This document shows, piece after piece, positions 8,459-16,016 of a stretch of DNA of 64,000 nucleotides. The position numbers were made by a program, and so were the translations under genes. The notes beneath the pieces are model-generated. The model did not search any database, was not told the DNA's origin, and saw only the letters and a list, made by a program, of their open reading frames with translations. The DNA is from Oscillospiraceae bacterium (GTDB lineage: Bacteria; Bacillota; Clostridia; Oscillospirales; Acutalibacteraceae), in the NCBI GenBank assembly GCA_015066015.1, contig SVPE01000005.1, positions 1 through 64,000 of the forward strand, written 5' to 3'. Position 1 is the first letter of the stretch; every line of letters begins with the position of its first letter.

Positions 8459-9061
8459 ATGGAAAATCTTCAGAAAAGCCTTGAAAAAATAATTGAGCAA
8501 AACAAAAAAGACGGAATCCGACCAAAGCTGCTTCTCCACGCCTGCTGTGCACCCTGCAGCAGCTACTGCATTGAATATCTCAACGAACATTTTGATATAA
8601 CTCTTTTCTTTTATAATCCCAACATTCACCCCGCAGAGGAATATTCACACAGAGTAAGTGAGCTGAAAAGACTTGTCAGTGAAATGGGACTTGATATTCC
8701 CGTACTTGAAGCGGAAAACGATACTGAAAGCTTTTATGCCCTTGCAAAAGGCAGAGAGGATGTACGCGAAGGGGGAGTACGGTGCTTCGACTGCTACCGT
8801 CTCAGGCTTGAAAAAACCGCTATGCTTGCCAAAGAAAAAAACTTTGACTTTTTCACAACTACGCTTTCAATAAGTCCCCTTAAGAATTCTGCAAAGCTCA
8901 GAGAAATAGGACTTGAGCTTGAAGAAAAATACGGTGTTAAAAATCTGCCCTCCGACTTCAAAAAGAAGGAAGGGTATAAAAGAAGTATAGAACTTTCAAA
9001 GAGATACAACCTTTATCGACAGAATTACTGTGGCTGTGAATTTTCAAAAAAGGATATATAA
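8459..9061 (+). CDS. queH: Epoxyqueuosine reductase QueH
   Basis: 200 aa. QueH reduces epoxyqueuosine to queuosine in the wobble base of tRNAs, the last step of queuosine synthesis, and replaces cobalamin-dependent QueG in many anaerobes. The family signature is complete: HACCAPCSSY near residue 27, YNPNIHP near residue 52, RCFDCYRLRL near residue 107, the FTTTLSISPLKN segment, and the closing YRQNYCGCEFS. These cysteines bind the iron-sulfur cluster and a second metal. Start ATG follows CGGAGGTG. It is monocistronic, and the structured repeat pair begins right after its stop codon. Confidence 0.95.
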   Translation: MENLQKSLEKIIEQNKKDGIRPKLLLHACCAPCSSYCIEYLNEHFDITLFFYNPNIHPAEEYSHRVSELKRLVSEMGLDIPVLEAENDTESFYALAKGREDVREGGVRCFDCYRLRLEKTAMLAKEKNFDFFTTTLSISPLKNSAKLREIGLELEEKYGVKNLPSDFKKKEGYKRSIELSKRYNLYRQNYCGCEFSKKDI

Positions 9062-9063
9062 AG

Positions 9064-9297
9064 CGAAAAGTATTTTCGACAAGCTGTCGGACTGTTAAGA
9101 AAGGTGCAAGATGTCTTTTTCTTCGCCCCGAAGGCGTACAGTGGTACTCCGAGAGGGCGAAAAAATGGCAAAACAATGCAAAAATGGTCGGGATTCGATG
9201 TCCTGACCATTTTTCTTTGTAGTTTTGTTTTTAATTTTTTATCGACGTTCTTTAAGTGTTTCTGTGCATTGTTGTTCTTGTGACTTTATCGACAGTC
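9064..9297 (+). repeat. Structured repeat R1, copy 1 (first unit of a 213-bp tandem pair)
   Basis: The tandem unit is 9085-9297, preceded by a remnant CGAAAAG/TATTTTCG hairpin that starts directly after the queH stop. Hairpin I (about 9112-9170) pairs TTCGCCC with GGGCGAA and has an inner GTAC/GTAC hairpin. Hairpin II (9181-9214) is a terminator-like stem, AAAATGGTC paired with GACCATTTT, with loop TTCGATG. No coding potential. Confidence 0.85.
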
Positions 9298-9512
9298 TGT
9301 CGGACTGTTGAGAAAGGTGCAAGATGCCCTTTTCTTCGCCCCGAAGGCGTACAGTGGTACTCCGAGAGGGCGAAAAAATGGCAAAACAATGCAAAAATGG
9401 TCGGGATTCGATGTCCTGACCATTTTTCTTTGTAGTTTTGTTTTTAATTTTTTATCGACGTTCTTTAAGTGTTTCTGTGCATTGTTGTTCTTGTGACTTT
9501 ATCGACAGTCTG
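9298..9512 (+). repeat. Structured repeat R1, copy 2 (second unit of the tandem pair)
   Basis: It repeats 9085-9297 with three substitutions in 213 bp and ends with CGACAGTCTG (9503-9512), which abuts the terminator at 9513. Hairpins I (9325-9383) and II (about 9394-9427) are as in copy 1. Confidence 0.9.
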
Positions 9513-9546
9513 AAAAGCAGATGCCGACTGACGGCATCTGCTTTTT
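9513..9546. terminator. Bidirectional terminator between queH/R1 and the PAP2 gene
   Basis: A 14-bp perfect stem (9513-9526 with 9532-9545, arm AAAAGCAGATGCCG) has T-runs on both strands. Confidence 0.85.
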
Positions 9547-9561
9547 CATTCATTAGTATAG

Positions 9562-10707
9562 TTATGCTTTCTTTTCTTTTCTGAGCTTTAATGTAAGCTT
9601 ATCAATGAGTTTTTCAAAGTAAGGATAAACAAGCTTTACAATCATAAAGCCGATGAATGCATAAACGAGGCCTACAACTGCACCTGCGATAACGTCTGTG
9701 CAGTAATGAACTTCAACATAAATTCTTGAGAAGCCCATAAGTGCTGCAAATACAGTCATAGGAATACCGATCTTCTTATTATAGAAGAGAATTGCAAATG
9801 CTGCAGCAAATGCAGATGATGTATGACCTGAGGGGAATGAGTAGCTTGTGTGGTAGTGTACAAGGTGGGGGAAGAAATACTTTGCATTCTCGCCGCCCCA
9901 GAGTGCATAAGCTTCAGGATCAACACCATAGAGCATGTAGGGTCTGGGTCTTGCCACAAGCTCCTTGAGGACAAGGTTGTTGCAGATGGTCATAACGCCG
10001 AGAGCGATAAGCATAGCAAAGCCTATCTTGCGGTACTTCTTGGTAAAAAGGAAGATAATTGCAATAGCAATAAAGATAATACCCTCATCACCGAGAGTTG
10101 TGATTGTAACAAAAATTGCGGTAAGGGCCTTATTCTGTATACCCTGTACCCATTCAAATACTGAAAGGTCAAAGCCGAGGAACTTATCGAAAAGTCCGTG
10201 ATTTTTGTAGAACTGCTCTACTCTTAAGGTGTATTCGGTGCCAATAGGAGCATTGCTCTCATCAGCAGCAACAACCTTTACTGTGTATGTACCGTTAACA
10301 GGGCAGGAGGCAAAGAACTTCCAGTTAGGGAGCTCGCCCTCTTCATCGAGAACTGCGTCAGTTGAGCGAAGAAGTTTGCCTTCAGCATCATAGATTTCAA
10401 CAGTCCAGCCGCCTTTTACTGTTTCAGCGTTTTCGTCAGCTTCAATGGCAAAGCATACATAGCCCTTGTCACCTTCATTTGTGTAGGTGAAGGTGTCAGC
10501 TGTGTCATTCTCTGTGAACATGCCACTGTACTTCATACCAAGAGCAAGTACAGCATCAAGATTTGCGTCTCCGGCTGTCACAACAGCGGAAGCTTCAACA
10601 TCGGGTACAGGGATAACATCACCGTCAGTAACGGCTGATGCACCAAAGCTGAACACAAGGGAAAGCATCATAATGATTGCAAGAAAAACAGACATTTTTC
10701 TTTTCAT
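9562..10707 (-). CDS. PAP2-family membrane phosphatase with exported N-terminal domain
   Basis: 381 aa. A signal peptide (residues 1-25) is followed by an exported beta-rich domain (about 40-165) resembling pre-peptidase C-terminal folds. A multi-pass PAP2 domain follows (about 185-365). All three phosphatase motifs are present: KELVARPRP, SFPSGHTSS and SRIYVEVHYCTD, the last two with the catalytic histidines. Such enzymes dephosphorylate lipid phosphates such as undecaprenyl diphosphate or phosphatidate outside the membrane. ATG at 10707 follows AAGGAA. The N-terminal extension distinguishes it from the short PAP2 proteins of about 200 aa. The substrate is not predictable. Confidence 0.88.
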   Translation of the reverse strand: MKRKMSVFLAIIMMLSLVFSFGASAVTDGDVIPVPDVEASAVVTAGDANLDAVLALGMKYSGMFTENDTADTFTYTNEGDKGYVCFAIEADENAETVKGGWTVEIYDAEGKLLRSTDAVLDEEGELPNWKFFASCPVNGTYTVKVVAADESNAPIGTEYTLRVEQFYKNHGLFDKFLGFDLSVFEWVQGIQNKALTAIFVTITTLGDEGIIFIAIAIIFLFTKKYRKIGFAMLIALGVMTICNNLVLKELVARPRPYMLYGVDPEAYALWGGENAKYFFPHLVHYHTSYSFPSGHTSSAFAAAFAILFYNKKIGIPMTVFAALMGFSRIYVEVHYCTDVIAGAVVGLVYAFIGFMIVKLVYPYFEKLIDKLTLKLRKEKKA

Positions 10708-10769
10708 AAAAAATTCCTTCTTTCTGTAATATTTTTACTTTAAGCCTTACGGCATTATTACCTTATTTA

Positions 10770-11240
10770 TCAGTTATAGCAATTTTTGTTTTCAACAGTA
10801 AAGCTACCCTTACTGAACTCTATAACACAATAGTGTCCGTCACATAAAGCCCCCGGGTTAAGAGCAACGATTCCCGAAGCAGGGTCCGTAACCTGATTTC
10901 TCACATGAGTGTGTCCGTAAAGTGCAAGGTCGGCTTTTACCGAGGCAGCTTTTCTGAAAACCTGCGACAGGGTACTTCTTACCGAGTAAACATCGCCGTG
11001 GCAGGCAAACACAGTAACTCCGTCGAAATATCTGTAGGCCTCCGAGCTGAGGGTGAAGTCGCGGTCATTATTTCCTCTCACACAGGTGAATTTTTTATCG
11101 GGATGAAAATTCTTTACCCAATCGACGTCCCCGATTCCGTCACCGAGAAAAATAACTTCTTTGCAATCGGGCTCTTTTGAAAGCATACGGTCAAGGAGTT
11201 CTTTTCTTCCGTGGGAATCCGAAAACACAAGAACCTTCAT
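10770..11240 (-). CDS. YfcE/MJ0936-family metallophosphodiesterase
   Basis: 156 aa, full length for this family of small Mn-dependent phosphodiesterases. The metal-binding motifs appear in order: FSDSHG (residue 6), LGDGIGD, GNND, ACHGD and YGHTH. The family hydrolyses phosphodiesters in vitro; the physiological substrate is usually unknown. It lies 62 bp upstream of the PAP2 gene on the same strand, so the two may be cotranscribed. It diverges from the small hypothetical gene at 11313. Confidence 0.9.
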   Translation of the reverse strand: MKVLVFSDSHGRKELLDRMLSKEPDCKEVIFLGDGIGDVDWVKNFHPDKKFTCVRGNNDRDFTLSSEAYRYFDGVTVFACHGDVYSVRSTLSQVFRKAASVKADLALYGHTHVRNQVTDPASGIVALNPGALCDGHYCVIEFSKGSFTVENKNCYN

Positions 11241-11312
11241 TCATAAAAACCTACCCTTCACCATATTTATTTACCATACAAGTTATATTATCATAAGTCA
11301 GGTGATTTTTCA

Positions 11313-11561
11313 ATGCAAAATGAAGCAAAACTTTCCGCAGAAAAAATAAAATCCTTAATTTCCATGCTGAATCAGGGCAACTCCGACAGTATAGAAAGTC
11401 AGATAAAATCGAATCTTAACGAAAATCAACGTCAGAAAATAAACAGTATACTTTCCGACCCTCAAAAGCTCAGAGATATTCTTTCCTCACCTCAGGCACA
11501 GGAGCTGATGAAAAAATTCGGCAGAAACCGACAGGGAGAAAACGCCGATGGATCCCCCTGA
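11313..11561 (+). CDS. Small hypothetical protein, first of a pair
   Basis: 82 aa, charged and predicted mostly helical (a helix at residues 5-20, NENQRQKINSILSDPQKLRDIL in the middle), without membrane segments or cysteines. Its last 14 bp overlap the next gene, whose start lies inside it, which points to translational coupling. The upstream GGTGA is a weak ribosome binding site. I do not recognise a family with a known function. Confidence 0.65.
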   Translation: MQNEAKLSAEKIKSLISMLNQGNSDSIESQIKSNLNENQRQKINSILSDPQKLRDILSSPQAQELMKKFGRNRQGENADGSP

Positions 11562-11901
11562 TTTTGATCTTGGCGAAATTCTCGCAAATATTTCCGACGA
11601 GGATATGGAGAAAATAAGCTCCCTTGCACAAGGCTTTTCGGGTAATTCAGATGGCAGCACAAATAAAAGCAATAATCAGAAAAGTGAGGACCCGTCTTTT
11701 CCTTTTGACCCGGAAATGCTTTTCAGAATATCCGAGATTCTGGAAAGGCTCAACAACAGCAATAATGATCCCCGCTGCAATCTTATTTCAGCTCTCAAGC
11801 CCTTACTTTCACCTACACGTCGCGAAAAAGCGGACAGAGCAATTGAACTTCTCAGGCTTATGAGCCTTCTTTCAATGGGAGATATTTTCGATATGAGGTG
11901 A
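11548..11901 (+). CDS. Small hypothetical protein, second of a pair
   Basis: 117 aa with a polar, Ser/Asn-rich linker (residues 30-50) between two helical parts. The C-terminal segment CNLISALKPLLSPTRREKA followed by a leucine-rich helix resembles a helical motif seen in conserved Clostridia proteins of unknown function. It starts 14 bp inside the previous gene and has GGGAG upstream. The pair probably works together. Confidence 0.7.
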   Translation: MDPPDFDLGEILANISDEDMEKISSLAQGFSGNSDGSTNKSNNQKSEDPSFPFDPEMLFRISEILERLNNSNNDPRCNLISALKPLLSPTRREKADRAIELLRLMSLLSMGDIFDMR

Positions 11902-12004
11902 TAAAAACGGACAGTGATTTTCTGCTGGTTTTAACAGTATTAATGATTGTTTCGAGCGAAAAAAATGACACCGCCCTCACTATTGCCCTTTTATATATTC
12001 TGAC

Positions 12005-12033
12005 TTGACAAAATACCTGTTTTAAACTATCAT
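12005..12033 (+). promoter_or_regulatory. Promoter of the TSCPD gene
   Basis: TTGACA (12005-12010), 17 bp, TATCAT (12028-12033). Confidence 0.7.
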
Positions 12034-12066
12034 AATTGACACAACGACAAGAAAGGATGTAAAACT

Positions 12067-12315
12067 ATGGAATATACTTTTATCCCAAGAGGCGTCTGCT
12101 CAAGAAAGATAACCTTCGAGCTTAATGACGGCATTGTTTCAAAGGTGCGCTTCTCCGGCGGATGCTCAGGTAATACACAGGGCCTTTCAGCTCTCGCCGA
12201 AGGAATGAAGGCTGAAGACCTTATCAAAAGACTTTCAGGTATCCGCTGCGGCTTCAAGGGCACTTCCTGTCCCGATCAGATGGCAAAGGCTATTGCTCAG
12301 GCATTAAACGAATAA
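12067..12315 (+). CDS. TSCPD-domain protein (TIGR03905 type)
   Basis: 82 aa, the typical length of the stand-alone TSCPD family common in Clostridia. The diagnostic signature is the C-terminal GTSCPDQMA. The paired features GVCSRKI, FSGGCSGNTQG and RCGF are also in place, giving four or five cysteines able to bind a metal. The domain also occurs at the end of some class II ribonucleotide reductases, but the role of the single-domain form is unknown. ATG follows AAAGGA, and a terminator follows the stop. Confidence 0.92.
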   Translation: MEYTFIPRGVCSRKITFELNDGIVSKVRFSGGCSGNTQGLSALAEGMKAEDLIKRLSGIRCGFKGTSCPDQMAKAIAQALNE

Positions 12316-12321
12316 TAAACG

Positions 12322-12357
12322 AAAAATCGGCCACTTCAAGCGACCGATTTTTTTATT
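12322..12357. terminator. Bidirectional terminator
   Basis: A stem (12324-12330 with 12344-12350, AAATCGG/CCGATTT) is followed by seven T on the plus strand and five on the minus strand. It serves the TSCPD gene and the convergent phosphatase operon. Confidence 0.75.
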
Positions 12358-12403
12358 TGAGATAATTTCTGACGAACAGCTTTATGTTTCTGCGCGAATA
12401 TTA

Positions 12404-13102
12404 TCAGCAGTAATAAACCTTCAACGTGTCAAGACACACTGCCGCGAGCCTTCCTCCGAATGCCGCTGCGCAATCAATAGCAAGATGTCTCTTTTTTGCA
12501 TAAACCTTACCCGCAAACTCTTTACCTATGGTAACAGTGGGGGTATGACCCGTAACGAGATAAGCGTCCTTGAAATAAATTCTGTCATAGTCTGCTTTCT
12601 CGAAAATAAAATCTTCCGGACTGTAGCCGTCAAGTGCCTTTTCACCGTCAAAGCCTCTGATTCCCGCATGGCAGAGCACGAAGCTTTTGCCTTTGCAGGA
12701 GATTTCCTCATAAGGCACAAACTCCTCAAGATAATCAAGAACAGATTCCCTGTCTTCCTCAGAAAGACTTAGAAAATCATTTACTGTTTTTTCGCAACCA
12801 AGCTCATTCCATTTTGTAAGAAGCTCCTTTTTATCTCCGTCAAGCTCTTCAAGAGCCTTTTCAAGGCTTCCGCAATCTGCTATATCACCAAGGAGTTTTC
12901 TTGCATAGTACTCTCTTTCACCGAGAATAGGATAAATGTTTGCACAATACATCATTTCTCTGAGGATTTCCATACCGTCTTCACCGACATCGAGCACATC
13001 ACCAAGCACAAAAACAGCATCATGCTCACCGGGTGAAAGCTTACGGAGCATCTCTGAATATTTTTCCTTGCACCCGTGAATATCACCTATTACATATATC
13101 AT
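12404..13102 (-). CDS. PPP-type metallophosphatase (PrpE/ApaH-like) with altered motif
   Basis: 232 aa. The PPP-family metal motifs are GDIHGCKEK (residue 6), GDVLDVGEDG (residue 34), then GERE where the family normally has GNHE, then LCHAG (about 143) and TGHTP (about 184). The fold is that of bacterial Ser/Thr phosphatases and diadenosine tetraphosphatases. Loss of N and H of GNHE removes a metal ligand and the general-acid residue, so activity may be reduced or changed. ATG follows AGGAGA. It lies 17 bp after the ABC-F gene and is cotranscribed with it. Confidence 0.88.
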   Translation of the reverse strand: MIYVIGDIHGCKEKYSEMLRKLSPGEHDAVFVLGDVLDVGEDGMEILREMMYCANIYPILGEREYYARKLLGDIADCGSLEKALEELDGDKKELLTKWNELGCEKTVNDFLSLSEEDRESVLDYLEEFVPYEEISCKGKSFVLCHAGIRGFDGEKALDGYSPEDFIFEKADYDRIYFKDAYLVTGHTPTVTIGKEFAGKVYAKKRHLAIDCAAAFGGRLAAVCLDTLKVYYC

Positions 13103-13119
13103 AAGTTATCTCCTGTACT

Positions 13120-14721
13120 TTATTTTGTAATAAGAAGCTCATTATTCTCAAGGAATTCATCATAGGTTTCCTTACGGTCATACAGTCCGTCAGGACGGAT
13201 TTCGATAATTCTGTCAGCAATCGACTGAACAAACTGGTGGTCATGCGAAGTAAAAAGAAGAGCTCCCTTAAACTTTATAAGTGCGTTATTCAGTGCTGTG
13301 ATTGATTCAAGGTCAAGATGGTTTGTAGGCTCATCAAGAATCAGCACGTTAGCACCCGAAAGCATCATTTTACAAAGCATACAACGGACTCTTTCACCGC
13401 CCGAAAGCACCTTCGCCTTTTTTGTAGCTTCTTCACCCGAGAACATAAGTCTTCCGAGCCAGCCTCTTACATCAGTTTCAAACTGAAGATCTGAATATCT
13501 TCTTACCCAATCAATGAGGCTGTCCTCAACATCGTCAAAGAACGCAGAGTTATCTGCCGGGAAATATGCCTGCGAGGTAGTTACACCCCATTTGAATGTA
13601 CCCTCATCCGGCTCAAGCTCACCCATAAGAATTTTGAAAAGCGTTGTCTTGGCAAGAGCATCGGTACCTACAAATGCAACCTTTTCGTTAGGTCTTATTG
13701 TAAACGATATATTATCAAGCACCTTTCTGTCTCCGACGGTTTTCGATATACCCTCAATTGTGAGAAGATCGTTACCTATTTCTCTGTCGGGCTTGAATTC
13801 AACAAACGGGAAACGTCTTGAAGAAACCGGCATATCCTCAAGAACAAGATTGTCAAGAAGCTTTTTACGGCTTGTTGCCTGCTTTGATTTTGAAGCATTA
13901 GCACTGAAGCGTGCGATAAACTCCTGAAGCTCCTTCATCTTGGCTTCAGTCTTTTTATTCTGTTCACGTAACTGTCTTTGTGCCATCTGCGTATACTCGT
14001 ACCAAAAGTCATAGTTGCCTACGTACATTGTAATTTTTCCGAAATCACAGTCAGCAATATGAGTACATACCTTATTAAGGAAATGTCTGTCGTGACTGAC
14101 AACAATAACGGTATTTTCAAAATTGAGAAGAAACTCTTCAAGCCAGTTGATAGCTGCAACATCAAGATGGTTAGTCGGCTCGTCAAGGAGAAGTATATCG
14201 GGATTTCCGAAAAGAGCCTGAGCTAAAAGCACCTTAACCTTCTGTTCACCGCTTAATTCCTTCATAAGCATATAGTGAAATTCATTATGAATACCCAGGG
14301 CATTAAGAAGAATTTCTGCATCGCTTTCAGCGCTCCATCCGTCCATTTCCGCAAATTCTTCTTCAAGCTCACTGATTCTGATTCCGTCTTCCTCGGTAAA
14401 CTCCTCTTTTGAATAAAGCTCCTCCTTTGCATCCATAATTTCAACGAGCTTGGGATTTCCCATAAGCACCGTTCTTATAACATCATATTCATCAAAAGCA
14501 TAGTGGTCCTGCTTTAAAACAGAAAGCCTCTCTCCCGGAGTAATTGTAACATAGCCCTTATTCGGCTCAATTTCTCCGGAAAGAATCTTCAAGAATGTGC
14601 TTTTTCCTGCACCGTTTGCGCCGATAAGTCCGTAGCAGTTTCCCTTTGTGAAGTTGATGGAAACACTCTTGAAAAGCTCTCTGCCACCATACTGCAGAGT
14701 TACATTGTTTGTACTGATCAT
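13120..14721 (-). CDS. ABC-F family ATPase, YkpA/YbiT-like
   Basis: 533 aa with two ABC ATPase domains (about 1-250 and 315-530) on one chain and no membrane segments, the ABC-F design. Domain 1 has GANGAGKST, LSGEQK and LLDEPTNHLD; domain 2 has a degenerate Walker A (GTDALAKTT), LSGGERVR and LILDEPTNHLD. The charged linker near residues 240-310 is the P-site tRNA interaction motif. ABC-F proteins act on the ribosome; the YbiT/YkpA branch is housekeeping rather than an antibiotic-resistance branch. The weak Walker A of domain 2 is worth noting. It is the first gene of an operon with the phosphatase downstream. Confidence 0.92.
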   Translation of the reverse strand: MISTNNVTLQYGGRELFKSVSINFTKGNCYGLIGANGAGKSTFLKILSGEIEPNKGYVTITPGERLSVLKQDHYAFDEYDVIRTVLMGNPKLVEIMDAKEELYSKEEFTEEDGIRISELEEEFAEMDGWSAESDAEILLNALGIHNEFHYMLMKELSGEQKVKVLLAQALFGNPDILLLDEPTNHLDVAAINWLEEFLLNFENTVIVVSHDRHFLNKVCTHIADCDFGKITMYVGNYDFWYEYTQMAQRQLREQNKKTEAKMKELQEFIARFSANASKSKQATSRKKLLDNLVLEDMPVSSRRFPFVEFKPDREIGNDLLTIEGISKTVGDRKVLDNISFTIRPNEKVAFVGTDALAKTTLFKILMGELEPDEGTFKWGVTTSQAYFPADNSAFFDDVEDSLIDWVRRYSDLQFETDVRGWLGRLMFSGEEATKKAKVLSGGERVRCMLCKMMLSGANVLILDEPTNHLDLESITALNNALIKFKGALLFTSHDHQFVQSIADRIIEIRPDGLYDRKETYDEFLENNELLITK

Positions 14722-14882
14722 ATTTCTCTACTTTTCCTTTCTTCTTTTACATACAGAGTGTATTTTACCATATTATTCCCGTTTATGGAAAGGTAAGAAA
14801 GAAGTAAATCGCAGTTTTAACAGATTGTTAACAAAGAATATTCACCTTCATTATCAAATCCACAGAATAATCCAATTTTAAA

Positions 14883-14911
14883 TTGACAAAACTTTCTTTA
14901 AATGTTATCAT
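14883..14911 (+). promoter_or_regulatory. Promoter of rubrerythrin with a leader palindrome
   Basis: TTGACA (14883-14888), 17 bp, TATCAT (14906-14911). Just downstream, TAGAGA-4-TCTCTA (14921-14936) could be an operator or a small mRNA hairpin. Confidence 0.7.
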
Positions 14912-14959
14912 TTATCCAAATAGAGAGACATCTCTAATTAAATTCAAGGAGGACTTACT

Positions 14960-15493
14960 ATGAATCTCAAAGGAACAAAAACAGAAAAAAACCTTATGGA
15001 GGCCTTCGCAGGTGAATCCCAGGCAAGAAATAAGTATACTTATTTTGCTTCCGTAGCAAAGAAGGAGGGGTATCAGCAGATCGCCGCTATCTTCGAGGCA
15101 ACGGCAAACAACGAAAAGGAGCACGCTAAGCTGTGGTTCAAGGCTCTCGGTGAGCTCGGCGACACAGCTGCTAACCTTGCAGCAGCTGCCGCAGGCGAAA
15201 ACTACGAATGGACCGATATGTATGCAAAATTCGCTGACGAAGCTGAAGAAGAAGGCTTCACAGATCTTGCAGCAAAATTCAGAATGGTTGCAGCAATCGA
15301 AAAGACCCACGAAGAAAGATACCGCGCACTTCTCAACAATGTTGAAATGAAGGCTGTATTTGAAAAGAGCGAGGAAACAATGTGGGAATGCCGCAACTGC
15401 GGACATCTCGTAATGGGCAAAAAGGCTCCCGAAATCTGCCCCGTATGTGCTCATCCTCAGAGCTACTTCGAAGTAAGGAAAGAAAACTATTAA
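14960..15493 (+). CDS. Rubrerythrin
   Basis: 177 aa. A ferritin-like di-iron domain (residues 1-135) carries the glutamates in [20 protein letters not shown] and [12 protein letters not shown]-terminal rubredoxin-like domain has two CxxC pairs (CRNCGH and CPVCAH) that hold one iron. Rubrerythrin reduces hydrogen peroxide in strict anaerobes using electrons from NADH via rubredoxin. Start ATG follows AAGGAGG, suggesting strong expression. It is a monocistronic unit with its own promoter and terminator. A structured repeat sits behind it. Confidence 0.96.
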   Translation: MNLKGTKTEKNLMEAFAGESQARNKYTYFASVAKKEGYQQIAAIFEATANNEKEHAKLWFKALGELGDTAANLAAAAAGENYEWTDMYAKFADEAEEEGFTDLAAKFRMVAAIEKTHEERYRALLNNVEMKAVFEKSEETMWECRNCGHLVMGKKAPEICPVCAHPQSYFEVRKENY

Positions 15494-15509
15494 TTCGCTT
15501 ATAATTGAT

Positions 15510-15532
15510 AAAGGTGCCCGGCGGGCACCTTT
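15510..15532. terminator. Terminator-like palindrome left of R1 copy 3
   Basis: An 11-bp perfect stem around a single base (arms AAAGGTGCCCG and CGGGCACCTTT) lies 16 bp after the rubrerythrin stop. The T-run is short because the repeat element begins directly behind it. Confidence 0.65.
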
Positions 15533-15781
15533 CAGCTTGTCGAAAAAGCATTTTCGACAAGCTGGCAGACTGCCGAGAATGTTGCAAGATGCCCTTTTCT
15601 TCACTCCGAAGGCGTACACAGGTACTCCGAGAGGGTGAAAAAAGGGCAAATATATGCGAAAATCCGGGGGAATTCGATGTTCCTCCGGATTTTGTTGGCA
15701 ATATTGTTATTATCTTTGCTTTAATTTATATGTATATATATTATTCCGCATATATGTTCTTGCGACTTTATCGACAGTCTG
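15533..15781 (+). repeat. Structured repeat R1, copy 3 (full length)
   Basis: 249 bp. It opens with a 14-bp hairpin (15533-15546 with 15551-15564). Hairpin I (about 15589-15650) pairs TTCACTC with GGGTGAA, and hairpin II (15659-15693) has loop TTCGATG. The end is CGACAGTCTG, an 8/10 inverted match to the start CAGCTTGTCG. It abuts a terminator palindrome on each side. Confidence 0.85.
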
Positions 15782-15807
15782 AAAGGTGCCCGCCGGGCAC
15801 CTTTTTT
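15782..15807. terminator. Terminator palindrome right of R1 copy 3
   Basis: The same 11-bp arms as at 15510-15532, with the central base changed from G to C, followed by six T. Confidence 0.75.
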
Positions 15808-15857
15808 GATGTGTGAAATGCTATTTTATATGTAATTTTGCAGGTTAGCCGCAACAA

Positions 15858-15950
15858 GGCGCAGAAGCCGGTGTCCGCGTGTGGACACCGGACTTCATTT
15901 TCGCAGAAAACGAAGTAATGCAACGCTCCGTGTTGCATTACTTCTGCGCC
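15858..15950. repeat. Cloverleaf element C
   Basis: A 10-bp closing stem (GGCGCAGAAG 15858-15867 with CTTCTGCGCC 15941-15950) encloses three hairpins without spacers: 9 bp (15868-15891), 9 bp plus one mismatch (15892-15916) and 8 bp (15917-15939). An alternative 13-bp hairpin (GAAGTAATGCAAC with its complement, ending at 15944) competes with the closing stem. Confidence 0.75.
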
Positions 15951-15958
15951 GCACATAT

Positions 15959-16004
15959 ATTGTTTTGCCTCAGGCAAAACAATAGCCGCGGACATAGTCC
16001 GCGG
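15959..16004. repeat. Two adjacent perfect palindromes
   Basis: ATTGTTTTGCC-3-GGCAAAACAAT (15959-15983) is followed by GCCGCGGAC-3-GTCCGCGGC (about 15984-16004). They lie just beyond the 3' end of prfB and may serve as its terminator or as mRNA 3'-end protection; neither has a clear T-run. Confidence 0.65.
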
Positions 16005-16016
16005 CACAAATGCACC

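Noticed and set aside
9308-9496. Open frame of 62 codons inside the tandem R1 repeat
   Set aside because: It is made of repeat sequence, has no ribosome binding site, and the same frame in copy 1 is not kept open; the sequence is better explained by the structured repeat.
14912-15701. Long minus-strand frames opposite the rubrerythrin gene
   Set aside because: They are shadows of the rubrerythrin gene and of the R1 repeat; no ribosome binding site and the cysteine/phenylalanine-rich composition is typical of antisense frames.
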